Of a stretch of DNA of 64,000 bases, positions 33,767 through 46,361 are shown one piece after another. How positions within the stretch are numbered: the first letter of the stretch is position 1; each line of letters opens with the position of its first letter. Origin of the DNA: Otatea glauca. Its lineage: Eukaryota > Streptophyta > Magnoliopsida > Poales > Poaceae. The stretch spans positions 46,749,038 through 46,813,037 of the forward strand of contig CM070724.1 of the NCBI GenBank assembly GCA_036346275.1, given 5' to 3'. The notes under the pieces were generated by a model, which was given only the letters and a program-made list of their open reading frames with translations, did no database searches and was not told the origin of the DNA. The position numbers and the translations under genes are program-made.

Positions 33767-34347
33767 TGTTAAGTTGAGTTTGATATAAATTCTTACACTA
33801 TCTCTAATCTGATTTATACCACTATAAATATGATCTTGTAGCCTAGTGCAAAAACAAGCACTACATTGTAAACATCTCCTTATATAACTAGTATAGTGCC
33901 CTGTCTTCCGGTTTTCTTTTCCCAGCACGTAATATATGGTCTTTTCCTTTTCTAGAACGTTTGTTTACTTTTCTTTAATTCCAGGATATTTGTTTCCTTT
34001 TCCTTGAGATGATGCTGGAGGTGGGGGGAGATCTGTTGTGGGCCACAGGGATGAGTTAGACACATTAAACAATGGCCATCGGATGTGGGTGAGTAAAGCT
34101 GAGGAAAGGTTTGAGAGGTTAATTTTGATGGAGGCAAGTTTCTGGAGACGTTTCGCTGGGTGCATGAAAGTTGGGCCATCTCTAGTGGGGTGCATTATTT
34201 GGGGTGGACATAGAAAAGAATGCTTAGGTGCATTATAAAAGGATATAGATGATCGCTTTTGAGCATCCGAGTTTTTTTCCATAACGATTTTGTACGTAAA
34301 AATCTATATCTCCTTATTCTCTATTTTTCTACGTATTATTTGTCACA
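33767..34347 (+). repeat. 5' LTR of Copia 1, with ~350-bp extra segment
   Basis: Matches the 240-bp right LTR in two parts: 33767 to about 33885, and about 34244-34347. The segment between them (about 33886-34243) has no counterpart in the right LTR. ATATA is present at both junctions, so an insertion is likely; a deletion in the other LTR is the alternative. Confidence 0.75.
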
Positions 34348-35047
34348 TGTAGTATAAGAGCGCAGGAGATTGAATCTCAGTGACGTGAGATCAAAGCGAG
34401 CAAATAGCAGATTCGTCCCAAAGCGAGGCGGCGCAAATAAGAAATCCCGGCCGCTGAGCAAACCATCAAAGCGAGAGGGCAAAGTGCGGCTGCAAAGAAG
34501 CGGGCGTCGCCACGCGTGGAGCCCGAAGAAAAATACTAGCAGAGAAGCAGCGATTCCCGAAAAAAAAATCGAAGGCCAGCGCAGCAGTGCTTGCGTGAGA
34601 AAACAGAGGGAGGCTGCTCTTTCCGCCTACAGCGCAAAGCAATTAAAGCAGTCGCACTCGGCACCGTGATAAAGGAATAATGGATGAAAAACTATTACTT
34701 ATCTGTGTTATTAATCATTTATTTTATAATATCTTAAAAGTATGTAAATTTTGATATCATGTATCAGTTAAACAAACGGAATAAATGATGCGTTGTAGCT
34801 ACCGTACTCATGCCAGGATCAGAAGCGGACAACTAGGGAAAGCAAGTACTGTAGCAATAGTATTTGTGCAATAGTACTTCTGATTACTGTAGCGTCACGA
34901 GGGCAGCCTTCCCAACAAAGCGTCAACATCAAAGTCTTCAAGTACTACACATTATTTTCTAGTGTGCAAAATCAACAGGAGTTTTTCCCAGATAGCAACT
35001 CTGAAGTAGATTTTTCTCTTTGATAAGTTAATATACGGGTTATTCTT

Positions 35048-35748
35048 GCACAGTTTGATTTAGATGATGATCTTTTGGAGATTGACAAGATACCGACTGC
35101 ATGATCCTTAGAGGAGAAGCAACATAAAGATCGTAAGGTCTTATCTCAAATTCATCTTTATCTATCAAATAATATTCTGCAGGAGGTTTTGAAGGAGAAG
35201 ACCGCAACCGCATTATGGTTGAAGCTGGAGTAGATTTGTATGACCAAAAATCTAACCAGCAAGATGCATTTCAAACATAAGCTTTATTCGCACAAGATGG
35301 CGGAAGGCGGGTCATTATTGAACCACCTGACAGCATTCAAAGAAGTAGTCTCAGATCTCAAGTCTATGAAAGTAAAAAATGATGATAAAGATTTGGATCT
35401 TATTCTTTTATGCTCATTGCATAGTTCATACTCTACGTTCAGAGATACAATACTATATAGCCGATATACTCTTACACTTAATGAAGTATACGAAGCACTG
35501 CATGCGAAAGAGAAGATGAAACTCATGGTTCCGAACGAAAGTTTAAGTTCGCATGCAGAAGGCCTGATTGTCCGTGGTAGACAACAGGAGAGGAGTTCAG
35601 ACGGCGAATCAAAAGGCAAAAGCCCGAGCAGAAATTATAGAGGTAGATCAAAATCCAGAGGAAGGTACAAGTCATGAAAATATTGCAAGAAAGGTGGACA
35701 CGATATATCTGAGTGTTGGTGGGTAAAGAAAAAGGAGAAAGAATAACA
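35048..35748 (+). pseudogene. Copia 1 gag
   Basis: Gag segment with SHKMAEGGSLLNHLTAFKEV and LLCSLHSSYSTFRDTILY, then an Arg/Ser/Lys-rich tail and the nucleocapsid finger YCKKGGHDISEC (about 35680-35715). Stops interrupt it near 35102, 35232 and 35677. Confidence 0.85.
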
Positions 35749-35799
35749 ACTTTAAAAAGGATCAACAAGAGAATGAAGCCAAAGCCACCATTGTTACTA

Positions 35800-38700
35800 A
35801 ACAAGATTCTGATGGTGATGTCCTCGTTGCCTTTGCTGATGATTCCAAAAGTGATGACGAGTGGATTCTCGATTCAGCCTGCACATTCCACATGAGTCCG
35901 AATCGTGAGTGGTTCGTTGACTATGAAGCTACACAAAGTGGATCCGTGCTAATGAGTGATAATACACCTTGCAAGACTGCAGGCATTGGTTCTATCTAGA
36001 TCAAGATGTTTGATGGCACTGTTAGAATATTATCGAATGTTCGACATATCCTAAATTTAAAGAAAAGTCTAATCTCACTCAGTACTCTTCATGCAAAAGC
36101 ATACAAATATTCAGGTGGAAGTGGAGTTCTGAAGGTCTCCAAAGGCTCTCTTGTTGTGATGAAGGGTGATATGAAGGCTGCCAACCTATATCATCTGCGA
36201 GGCACTATAATTTCAGGTAATCTGCTATTGCCTCAAATAAATCATCTAATTCTGATGCTACTAATCTTTGGCATATGCGTTTGGGGCATATGAGTGAAAT
36301 TGGTATGATGGAGTTATGCAAAAGAGGACTTCTTGATGATCAAAGTATCAACAAGTTAAAATTTTGTGAACACTGTGTCTTCGACAAGCAAAAGAGGGTG
36401 AAATTCAGTACAACAACTTACTCTACAAAAGGCATATTGGATTATGTTCACTCAGATTTATGGGAAGAATCCCGCTTTCCATCGCTTGGAGGTGCTAGCT
36501 ACATGTTGACTATCATTGATGATTACTCAATAAGAGTTTGGCAATATTTCATGAAGCACAAATCGGATGTATTCTAAACATTCAAAGAGTGAAATATTAC
36601 GATTAAAAAACAAACTGGCAAGCATGTAAAGAAGCTGTGTATCGATAATGGCTTGGAGTTCTATTCTAGACAATTTGAAGCTTTATGTAGATGGGAGGGT
36701 ATTGTGAGACATCACACTGTTCTAGGTACTCCTAAACAAAATGGTGTGGTCGAACGTATGAATAGAACCATCATGGAGAAGGTACCTTGCATGTTATCAA
36801 ACTCTTGCTTATCTAAGAGTTATTGGGCTAAGTCGCATCCATTGCTTGTTATTTAATCAATCGGTCACCAAACCTAGTAATTGATAAGAAGACTCCAATT
36901 GAGGTATGGTCTGATTCTCCAGCAGATTATTCAAATTTCAGAATATTTGACTATCCTCTTATGCTCATGTTATAACAATGGAAAATTGGAGCCTAGAGCT
37001 GTTAAGTGCATTTTTCTTAGTTATAAGTCTGTTGTAAAAGGCTATAAATTGTGGAATCCTAAAACTAGAAAGGTGATTATTAGCAGAGATGTTAACTTTG
37101 ATAAATCTGCTATGTTGCATGATAAACCATCTATTGATGTTCCCGCTAAGGAGCAATAGAAAACAAGCTTGCAGGTGGAGCATATTATTCATTCAGGATC
37201 TACACCAGAAGCTGAAAAGGAAAATATATAGGATATTCCTATTATTACACAACCAATACAAATGTTCCATTGCAACCGCCAGGCCTAAGAGGAATATTCA
37301 AGCACTCAAAAGATTGATTGAAGAAGCCAATATTATGGCTTATTGTTTAAATGTGGTAGAAGAAATTGAAGGTACTGCAGAACCTTCAACTTATTCAGAG
37401 GCTATCTCTTCTGGTGATTCAGAAAGATGAATGATTGCCATGCATGATAAAATGCAATCTCTTGAGAAGAACGACACTTGGGAGCTAGTCATGTTGCCAA
37501 TTGAGAAGAAGGCTATACGTTGCAAATGAATCTATAAAAAGAAGGAATTCGTATCACCAACCAAAGATATTAGATACAAAGTAAGACTTGTTGCTAAAGG
37601 ATACAGCCAAATTCCAGGTATTGATTTTATAGATGTCTTTTCCCTAGTTGTGAAGCATAGTTCTATTCACACTTTACTCAGCATCGTGGCTATGCATAAT
37701 TATGAGCTTGAGCAATTGGATGTGAAAACTACGTTCTTACATGGGAACTATAAGAAGACATTTATTTGGAGCAACCAGAAGGTTTCATCATTCTGGGAAA
37801 GGAGAATTTTGCTTGCAAGTTAAAAGAAATCTCTTTATGGTTTGAAGCAATCACCTAGACAGTGGTATAAGAGATTTGAATCCTTTATGTTCTCTCATAA
37901 TTTCAAAAGGTCATATTATGATAGCTGTGTCTATTTGAAGACTATTAATGGTTCAGCTATTTATTTGCTCCTATATATTGATGATATGTTGATTGCTGCA
38001 AAAGACAAGACAGAAATCTCAAAATTGAAGGCATAATTGAGTAGTGAATTTGAGATGAAGGATCTCAGTGCAGCAAAGAAGATTCTTGGTATGAAAATTA
38101 ACAGAGATAGACGGTTTGAAAAATTATACCTAAGTCAGAAATGGTATATTGATAAAGTCCTTCGTCATTTCAACATGCATAAAGCCAAACCGCTGAGTAC
38201 TCTATTAGCCACACATTTCAGACTATCTTCAACGTCATGCCCACACTCAGATGATGAAATTGAATATATGTCTAGAGTTACATATGCCAGTGCAGTTGGC
38301 ACACTTATGTATGCCATGATATGTTCTCGCCCCGACTTATCTCAATTATTGAGTGCTGTTAGTAGATACATGGCTAATTCTGGCAAAGAGCATTAGAAAG
38401 CAGTACAATGGATTTTCATATATTTGCGGGGCACTTCTAATGCTTGTTTACAGTTTAGGAAAACTAGAGATGGACTCGTGGGTTACGTAGATTCAGATTT
38501 TGATGGAGATTTGGATAAGAGAATATCTCTTACTGATTATGTATTCACTATTGGAGGATGTGCCGTTAGCTAAAAAGTAAGTTTGCAAGCTACCGTTGCC
38601 TTGTCTACTACAGAAGTTGAGTATATGGCTATTTCTAAAGCTTACAAAGAAGTCGTTTGGCTGATAGATTTATTTACTGAGCTTTGTGGAAGTACATCTT

Positions 38701-38936
38701 GCACTATAATTTTCTGTGACAGTCAGAGTGCTATTTAGCTTACAAAGGATCAGATGTTCCATTAGAGAACAAAGCACATTGATACCATATATCATTATAT
38801 TAGAAGTGTCATTGCTAAAGGTGACATTAAAGTCAGCAATATAAGTACGCATGATAATTCAGCAGATATGTTGACAAAACCAGCTCCAACTGCTAAGTCT
38901 GAGCTTTGCTCAGACTTAGTTGGTATCACTCAGTAG
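35800..38936 (+). pseudogene. Copia 1 pol: protease, integrase, RT, RNase H
   Basis: Protease around EWILDSACTFHMSPN (35855-35900). The GAG-pre-integrase motif is LWHMRLGHMSEIGMMEL (36262-36310). Integrase core follows: FCEHCVFDKQKR, DYVHSDLWEE, LTIIDDYSIRVW, DNGLEF and TPKQNGVVERMNR (36360-36770). RT shows YGLKQSPRQWYKRFESF and active site LYIDDMLIA near 37975-38000. RNase H is at about 38460-38900, with TEVEYMAISKA and NSADMLTKP. Stops occur at many sites, for example 36576, 36856, 37159, 38034, 38394 and 38572. Confidence 0.87.
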
Positions 38937-39032
38937 TCATTTGGACTTGTGGCGCACAAGGTATTCATGATGATTTGTTTCGAGAAGAGAGTTGTATTAT
39001 ATTTTGGCTACAAGAGGAATTTATCTGGAGAT

Positions 39033-39272
39033 TGTTGAGTTGGAGTATGATACAAATTCCTATTCTATTTCTAATTAACTACTCTATCTCTAATCTGATT
39101 TGTACCACTGTAAATATGACCCTGTAGCTTAGGGCAAAAGCAAACGCTCTATTGTAAACATCTCTTCATATAGTAATCGCTTTCGAGCGTCCGTGATTTT
39201 TTTCTGAAAAAGTTTTTCATGTAAAAATTTATGTCTCCTTGTTCTCTATTATTCTGCGCATTATTTGCAACA
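39033..39272 (+). repeat. 3' LTR of Copia 1
   Basis: 240 bp, TGTTGAGTTGG to GCAACA, preceded by the purine-rich ATCTGGAGAT. Confidence 0.8.
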
Positions 39273-39600
39273 TATCCTCGTATATGTTTATGAGATTAGA
39301 GTTTTTACCATCTTTTGCTACATTCTAAGCATCGTAAAAAGTCTCTTCTGGGATGACAGCGAGCTCGCAGAATTTCAAAGAACCTGGCTGCATTTGTACG
39401 ATTGAAAGCGCGAGATTTTGAGATTGTAACGTGAATGGTTCTGGAAATCTTCAAACGGATGTATTAAAAAAATGAGGTTCTGTCCTCAATGCATAAACTG
39501 ATAAACAAGTTGGAAATGCTCAAGCACGCGGCTCTCAATCCGCTAGACAAACTAAGGGCATAATACACTCAGTTCAGTTCCATACACAAGTACTGATTAG

Positions 39601-39610
39601 TATATAGATA
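39601..39610 (+). promoter_or_regulatory. Candidate TATA box of the peroxidase gene
   Basis: TATATAGATA lies about 95 bp upstream of the first possible ATG (39705), a plausible distance for a plant core promoter with a short leader. Confidence 0.5.
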
Positions 39611-39704
39611 TCTATTCATAGTCTCACTGAGTACTTAGTACCCTTCTTGTCATCCCTGTATCAACATTAGCCAGAGCATAAGCATCATCGAGCAGCGCTA
39701 GCTG

Positions 39705-41184
39705 ATGAGCAGGATGTACATGGCTAATGGTAATAATACTAGCAGCAGCATGAAGTTGTTGCTGTACACCCTTCTTGTCCTGGTGCTACTTGCTAGCAAT
39801 GGAGCTGCTGGGCTTCGGGTGGGCTTCTACAGGCAAAGCTGCCCCAACGTGGAGTCCATCGTGAGGAACGTCACCTGGACCCGGACGGCCGCGGACACCA
39901 GCCTGGGCGCCAAGCTGCTCAGGCTCTACTTCCACGACTGCTTCGTCCAGGTGCAAACTGGCTCGCCACACTCGTGCAGATGCCAATCGATTGTACGCTG
40001 GTTTTGTTGAGTTTTCGTGTGTTTTGGCTGTGATTTTTGTGAAGGGATGCGACGCGTCGGTCCTGCTGGACGGCTTGCAGAGCGAGAAGGCGGCCGGGCC
40101 CAACCTGTCGCTCGGCGGGTTCGAGGTGATTGACGCGGCCAAGGCGGCCGTCGAGGAGAAATGCCCCGGCACCGTCTCCTGCGCCGACGTCCTTGCGCTC
40201 GCCGCCCGCGACGCCGTCTCCTTCCAGGTACTAGTACTACTGTGTGGAACTGTCAATGGACCAGATTTGAGCCGTGCATGGACACCGCACGCACGACAAA
40301 AGGTGTGTTTGGTTGGTGGGATGAGGTTGAAGGAGATGAGATAGTTCCGCACGTGAATAGAATAGTTCAGTATATATATAGAATATTTTTTAAATTTGTA
40401 TCCTATTATTTAAGATGAGATGGTTTCATTCAAACAACCAAACATATGAATAATTTTTTTCTTAACAATTCCATACATATACCATCCGGTAAAAGCAACC
40501 AAACACATTCTAAATCAAGTACTGAAGCGTGCACGCATGCAGTTCAAGCGGATGCTGTGGCAGGTGGAGACCGGCCGGCGCGACTCTCGAATCTCCCGCG
40601 CCGGCAATGTGAACCTCCCCGACCCGGAGTTCGTCTTCCCGCTCCTCAAGAAGTCCTTCGCCGACCGCGGCCTCACCGTCGCCGACCTCGTCGCGCTGTC
40701 AGGTACACGCGGTCACAAGCCACAACAAAAGCGTGCCATATCCACTTGCTCATTGCGTAATCTCCGTGCCACGTATGGTTCAGGTGGGCACACGCTGGGG
40801 AGGACGAGCTGCGCCTTCGTCGCGCCGAGGCTTTACACCTTCAGCGGTAACGGCGGGCTGGATCCGCTCATCGACCGCGGCTACGCGGCGGCGCTGAAGC
40901 AGCAGTGCCCGAGCATGTCATCGCGGGGCACCGTCGCGATGGAACCCGGCAGCGAGTCCAAGTTCGACTCCAGCTACTACTCGGCCGTCAAGGCCAACCG
41001 CGGCGTGCTCCTCACGGACGCCGCGCTGCTGCACGACGACGAGGCCGCGCGCCTCGTCACGGAGTTTCAGGACCAGGGCAAGTTCCTCGCCGCCTTTGCC
41101 GCGTCCATCAGCAGGATGGGCGCCATCCGCGTGCTCACCGGCAACGCCGGCGAGATCAGAAGGAATTGCCATTTCGTGAACTAG
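39705..41184 (+). CDS. Class III peroxidase (secretory)
   Basis: Haem peroxidase of the plant secretory family, acting in the cell wall or vacuole on phenolics with hydrogen peroxide. Four exons: 39705-39950, 40045-40227, 40543-40702, 40794-41184 corrected to 40784-41184; phases agree and give about 329 residues, normal for the family. ATG at 39750 gives a cleaner signal peptide (MKLLLYTLLVLVLLASNGAA) than 39705. The mature N-terminus LRVGFYRQSCPN is typical. Distal catalytic motif is RLYFHDCFVQ across exons 1-2, then GCDASVLL. Exon 2 has CPGTVSCADVLALAARD. Proximal haem-ligand motif LSGGHTLG spans exons 3-4, with Gly where most members have Ala before His. It ends RNCHFVN. A MITE sits in intron 2. 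AATAAA at 41296-41301 may be the poly(A) signal. A broken relative lies at 6116-6421. Confidence 0.93.
40302..40510. mobile_element. MITE in intron 2 of the peroxidase gene
   Basis: Ends GGTGTGTTTGGTTGG and CAACCAAACACATTC are inverted copies of each other, about 209 bp apart, with AT-rich non-coding sequence between. This terminal sequence resembles common grass hAT- or Harbinger-type MITEs. The related relic at 6116-6421 has only a short intron here. The target duplication is not clear. Confidence 0.7.
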
Positions 41185-41301
41185 TAGTGGCAGTGCTTGA
41201 GTTGGTACTCGCTGGGGGATCGGACAGCAACTGCCTTGCAACTATGAAAAACGTTGGCCAACACTGAAGTCGTTCTTTAGAGTTATAGCTGGACCAATAA
41301 A

Positions 41302-42562
41302 CAATGGTTTGTTCGTTAGGAGATACTGAATCATATCTCTCATCAACATTTTTTCCAACTAGCCCGCTTCTACAATTTTGAAAAAATGGCGGCCAAGAGG
41401 CTCCTTGGACACAAAGAACAGAGCAGATTGCAGACCATGTGAATGGTCTGAATCTCTGATGTTCAAAAGTACATTATTTTTGTGTCTAGATGCAGCACAA
41501 AGTGTTAAACTGTACACCCGAGTTTACCTGTATATTATGAGTATATCATTCGCAATTTAAAACTGTTCAACTTTGATCAGTAGGACTCACTCGATATCCG
41601 GATTATCTGCTTTTCGGCCTCCTCCATCTCCTTCAAATGCAGTCCAGTTTCTGGACCGTCTCCTCTCACTGCAGGTATGTGAAATAATCATCTTGAGAAC
41701 CAACTGCAGTTTAGAATGTTGCTATAGGTTCTCTCCAATAACTCAGAAGAAAATTTTGATATACTTTCGTAGTTTTCAGTTATCACCACCAAGTAAGCCG
41801 TAAAAATCAGATACTTTGCTATTTCCCACGTTGTTATCTTCTAACTTCAATTTGCATCTACAGCTTTCGTAGAATATAAAGGTGGAGTCTCATATTTATA
41901 AGGGCTTGCAGCTTAAAACTGCAGCATCTTTGTGATGAATGGATGACAGAAGGAGAATGTTTAACTGCCAAACTGAACCTCAACAAAAGCGGGATAAGAC
42001 GCATCCTGTACAGCTCAAATATGAAAACAATAATGTGAAAGCTCACTAGAACCTCTGCAAACATAGAATTTGCATGATATTTTACCTTAAAACTATCATG
42101 TTTAGTAATTGAAATAATCAAATCGTCGCATGTTAACCACTTCAAGCTGTGCCATGAGAGTTTACACTTTTCACGGTTTAGTTGCATTATCAGTGCGTGA
42201 GAACCTGAAACTCCACACATTTGATGCTGCTGCAGTGCAATACTGGAGACTGACGACCAACTCTTGCATGTTCAATTTTAATAAGCACAACTACAAGCCG
42301 TTGTCCAGCTGCATTAACAGCTCTAGTGATAACAGTTCAATTTATACACTATACACATCATTTGAACATATAGCATAAGGGCCACTGAAGATTGTAGTTA
42401 AAAGGCAAGCAGTAAAAAAAATACATGTTCTAATCCAAACCCTCGGAACAGATACTAGTATATCGTCAAAAAGACTAAGTTCAATTCAAATCTGGATGAC
42501 ACAAAAATGAATGACACAAAGGTAAAATACACTCTTTGCAGTGTAACAGTATGATCAATCTC
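41302..42562. other. Intergenic, no gene recognised
   Basis: AT-rich sequence between the convergent peroxidase and GPI-protein genes, probably including both 3' untranslated regions. No element ends or coding motifs were seen. Confidence 0.5.
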
Positions 42563-44181
42563 TCACTTCAGCAGCAAAATTACAAATCCTACAAACAAAA
42601 GAATCAGCTGGTTGAATGGATGAACTGAAACAGCCCAGTTCGAACCCGGGGCAGCAGGAGAGTAGTCGCCGGAGCCTGTGCTTGTGCTGAGGACGACGAC
42701 TACCCAGTCACCCTCGTTGGCAATTCCAACACCAGAGAATTTGGTGTCGTTCAGATACTGGTTGTACTGGGACTTGGTGTAGTTAGTTAGCACCACATCA
42801 GGAACAAGGCCAGGCACACAGGCTGGCATCACCTGGCCATCTTCAGTCACTGACGCATTGAGATGGCAATGGTCGAGATACTTTGGGTAGTCAGGGAACT
42901 GCTGTTCAGTTCCAGGGACAGTGTTGGATCCAGTGGTGTTGGTGCACTGCTGACCCTTGAATTGCTTAGCTAGCTGTTCAGCCAAGCAGGCAGCATTCTT
43001 ATTCTCAGATAATGCAGGGACTTTGAGAGAAGCTCTGTAGCTATTGATGCCCTTGAGAAGCTGGGAATCACTTCCTGAAAAGGGAAATTTGTATCAACAA
43101 AACAATATAAAATATGATGGGTTCCACATCAAAATACTTGCACATAGCTCCCTGAATTTCCTTCCAGAACAGTGCAATATTTTGGATGTATCAGATTTTG
43201 ACCAGCAAAATGTAGTTTTTTTTTATCATTCAATCTCCAGCACATGACGATCATAGCAAGTACCATCAACAAATCTTCAACTGAATGCATCTCAATAAAC
43301 TATATATCAGCAACTTGTACCATTTGAAAGACCTTCACAAATCTAAACCCACGCACCAAAGCAACAACCTGTTCATTTTTTTCGTATGCAGACGCATTGC
43401 AGCTAAAGGCACTAACTAGACCATGTACCCAGGACACTACACACCAACTCAAAGAAGCAGCAACAGTGACTGAACCATTTCTCCCCAGTCCCCACCACTG
43501 AATGCTGCAACGAAACATGTGCATCAGCTCAACACACATTAAATTCTAATTTGTCATGTAACGAGACCTGAATATCAGATCTTGCACCTGGAAATCTGGA
43601 TTTACCCTGAAAGCAACTTACTGAATAAGATCTCAAATCAAATGAAGGACCTAACAAAACCTCGGAATTGACTCACAAATCACAACTATGTGATTCATTA
43701 CTTGAAAAGAAGAGATCTTGAGAGACCAGAACCCTGACACACATTACAATCACATCGGCGCTATCCAAGCACTTGGGCACATTCACAGGTAATTCAAAAG
43801 CAGATTCAAAAGCAGATCTAGGAGCAGGTTCTTAGCCCCTATGGCTGCACTATGCTAATACTAAGTAATTAACCATACCTAATCACTTGTGCACATTGCC
43901 AGATCGCCATGAACCAACTAAATTACTACAGATGAATCAAATCACAGAACTAAAACAACCAAGAAAAGGCATCACTGTGCATCAGATCCGACTCATCATA
44001 ATAACAGAGAACCAAATCACAAGTCTACCGATTTTAACTAGCAAGCCCGATTACTGAAGCAAATTAGAATACAAGAAGAGCAGAGAGTCAGTCGAGAAGC
44101 CATCTAACCATCAGATCTGGCGCAATGCAGGAGGGAAGAAGCAAGGACCAGGAAGCAGAAGAGGGAGATCCTGGAATCCAT
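42563..44181 (-). CDS. Small GPI-anchored protein (At5g19250-like family)
   Basis: Two exons: 44181-44109 (ATG, 24 codons plus one base) and 43074-42563, with GT/AG junctions at 44108 and 43075. The product is about 194 residues. Signal peptide MDSRISLFCFLVLASSLLHC; then LLKGINSYRASLKVPALS and NAACLAEQLAKQF, typical of the plant uncharacterised GPI-anchored family; six or more Cys in the ectodomain; several N-glycosylation sites (NTT, NAS, NYT). The C-terminal hydrophobic tail LILLFVGFVILLL follows a Ser/Gly/Ala-rich stretch, fitting GPI attachment at the plasma membrane outer face. Biochemical function is unknown. The 1034-bp intron shows no clear element. No disabling mutation was seen, so it is probably a functional host gene. 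Confidence 0.9.
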
Positions 44182-44905
44182 TTGCCCGAACCCAATTGTT
44201 CGCTACAGCACTGCCTCCTCCGGAAGAGCGAGGCAGGAGGCAACAAGTAGGTATAGGAGCGACGAGGAAGGAGGCGAGTTGCTGTCACCAACCACTGCAG
44301 TTTCTTTACCCTTCTTCCTTTCTGTCTGTCGTAAAAGTGGTGATAAATGTTTTGATGGGGGTCCTTTTAGTACATTTACACAAGCAAGAAATTAGACTCA
44401 ATTGGTACTTACCTTTGGTTTAGCATACAGTTCGGCAGTTAAAATGGTCAACGAATTGCGGTACCATTTTCTTTCTAAGTCTATCTGGATCACAGCAAGA
44501 AACGGTAAGAATAGGAAAATGCAGAAGAAATATGAAGGCCCTGAGGAAATATTTGGATGTTTTACAGGGAAACACATAAGTTTCATGATTTTGTAACCTT
44601 CTCGTAAAATTGGAAATTCCCTGTCATTTTTCTGTTACTGTATGCGCGCTGGTTCCTAAAACTGCCTGTGTGTCTCAGGTGATCAACACGCAGCAACAGA
44701 AGGATATTGTATGGACATAGACACGGTCTTCAAGACTAATTTCTTTCGTGAGAGATTTATAAAATCTAACAAAATTATACTTTTATAAAAATTCTTTTTG
44801 AAACAAATTTATACATATCATTTTCTGAAAATGTGCAATCTAAAAATTAAAAAGATATCGACACGTTCTAAAACATTGTTACTAGAGAGACAAGAGTACA
44901 TATAA

Positions 44906-44914
44906 GCCGTGGAC
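44906..44914. repeat. Left 9-bp target duplication
   Basis: GCCGTGGAC, identical to 46353-46361. Confidence 0.85.
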
Positions 44915-46352
44915 TAAGGATTTAAATTTCGTTTTCGGATAAAATACCGCCTTGACCGGATTCCAAAATTTCGGCGAAATTCGGGTATTGAGGATAAATC
45001 TCATTTGAAATTCAAAAACAAAAATTCAAATCCGATTTGTTTTGTACCGAGAAAAAACGAAATTCGCCGAAAAATACCGAAATTTCGGTATTTTTGCAAC
45101 GGAAAAAATGGGTCAAACGATGTCAAATTTTTTTGAATTTTTTTTAGAGTACTGACACATTTATTATTTTTTCATAAAAATTTCTGATTATTATGGAGTC
45201 TGTGGAATTTTTAAAAATTCAAACATTGCTATTATCCTGATAAAACGCTGACCGACAATTTTGAACCGAATGCAAAATGGTTCAAACCACATTATAAACA
45301 TTTGAAATTTTTTTGCGTGGTTATGATGTATCTCTAATGCTCTCATAAAACTTTCAGATGATGATCAAATTGTATGAATTTTTAAAAATTCAAACAGTAC
45401 TACTGCCATGTTAAAAGACTTACCGGCAAACTTGAACAAAATGAAAAATTATTTAAACAACGTTAAAAACTTTTGAAAATTTTGTGAATGGTCCTGATGT
45501 AACATTAATGTTTCTTTAAAATTTTTAGATGATGATAATTCTCAAATAATTTTTAAAAATTCAGACAGTCCTATGTCCTGATAAAAGTCTGATGATCAAT
45601 ACATTGATTTGCTTTAGCAATAAATTTTTTAAAAAAAATTTACGGAATGGTGAGAAGGAAGTTCTTAATATCTCATAAAAATTTTGAATCATGATCACAC
45701 TCCAGTGAATTTATAAAATTCTTACAAGACACAGTACCATTTATGTTCTTTTCTTTTTGATTTTTGAAATATAATATAACAAACGATGTTCAATGCTTAC
45801 ATAGATTTGATTGACCAAACAAACAAATTTGAATTTTTTTTAAAAATTTATATAATGGTACTGAGTCAATTATTAATCTCTCAAAAAAATTTAGATCATA
45901 ATCACACTCAAGAAAATTTATAAAATTCTGACAATGTAACTGTCCCAATTATGTTCATTCTGTTTTTTATTTTTTAAAGATAACAAATGAAGTTAAATTA
46001 TTTTTAGTTTTTTTATGTATGATCCTAAACTACTAAGGATAGTACCATAAAACTTTCAGCTTATTATCAAGCTTGTACAATTTTATAAAAATCTGACAGT
46101 GTTTCTGCCAAAATTTTAAAATGTCTAAAAAATTCGGTTTTCCAACAAATTTTTATAGGAGATGACTTTCCTAAGGGTTATTGGACCAAATCCGCCCCTA
46201 AAAGTTTCAAAACTGGCCAAAAAAACATGAGATTTCGTCGAGAAAAACCGAAATTTCAGGTTACTGTAGCAATTTCAAATTTTTTTCCCCAGCCAGCACT
46301 TTATATTTCGGGGTGGTCCGAAATCCGAAATTTCGACGAGATTTGGAACCTT
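44915..46352. mobile_element. Non-autonomous Mutator-like element
   Basis: 1438 bp between perfect 9-bp direct repeats (GCCGTGGAC). Its ends are imperfectly inverted: TAAGGATTTAAATTTCG at the left and the complement of AAGGTTCCAAATCTCG at the right. Both subterminal parts are rich in CCGAAATTTCGG-like words. A 9-bp duplication is characteristic of Mutator elements. There is no coding capacity; the interior is a degenerate tandem array. Confidence 0.75.
45100..46110. repeat. Degenerate ~165-205-bp tandem array inside the non-autonomous MULE
   Basis: About six copies of a block like CTCATAAAA(A/C)TTT(C/T)AGATGATGAT, then AATTTTTAAAAATTCAAACAG, near 45165, 45340, 45510, 45675, 45880 and 46045. 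Copies are strongly diverged. Confidence 0.65.
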
Positions 46353-46361
46353 GCCGTGGAC
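46353..46361. repeat. Right 9-bp target duplication
   Basis: GCCGTGGAC, identical to 44906-44914. Confidence 0.85.

Larger units (their letters stand above)
33767..39272 (+). mobile_element. Ty1/Copia LTR retrotransposon 1 (degenerate)
   Basis: The internal region carries gag, protease, integrase, RT and RNase H in Copia order on the plus strand. LTRs start TGTTAAG (33767) and TGTTGAG (39033) and end CA (34347, 39272). TAGTATAAGAGCGCAGG directly after the left LTR resembles the initiator-methionine tRNA primer site TGGTATCAGAGC. Many in-frame stops show this copy is old and inactive. Confidence 0.87.
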
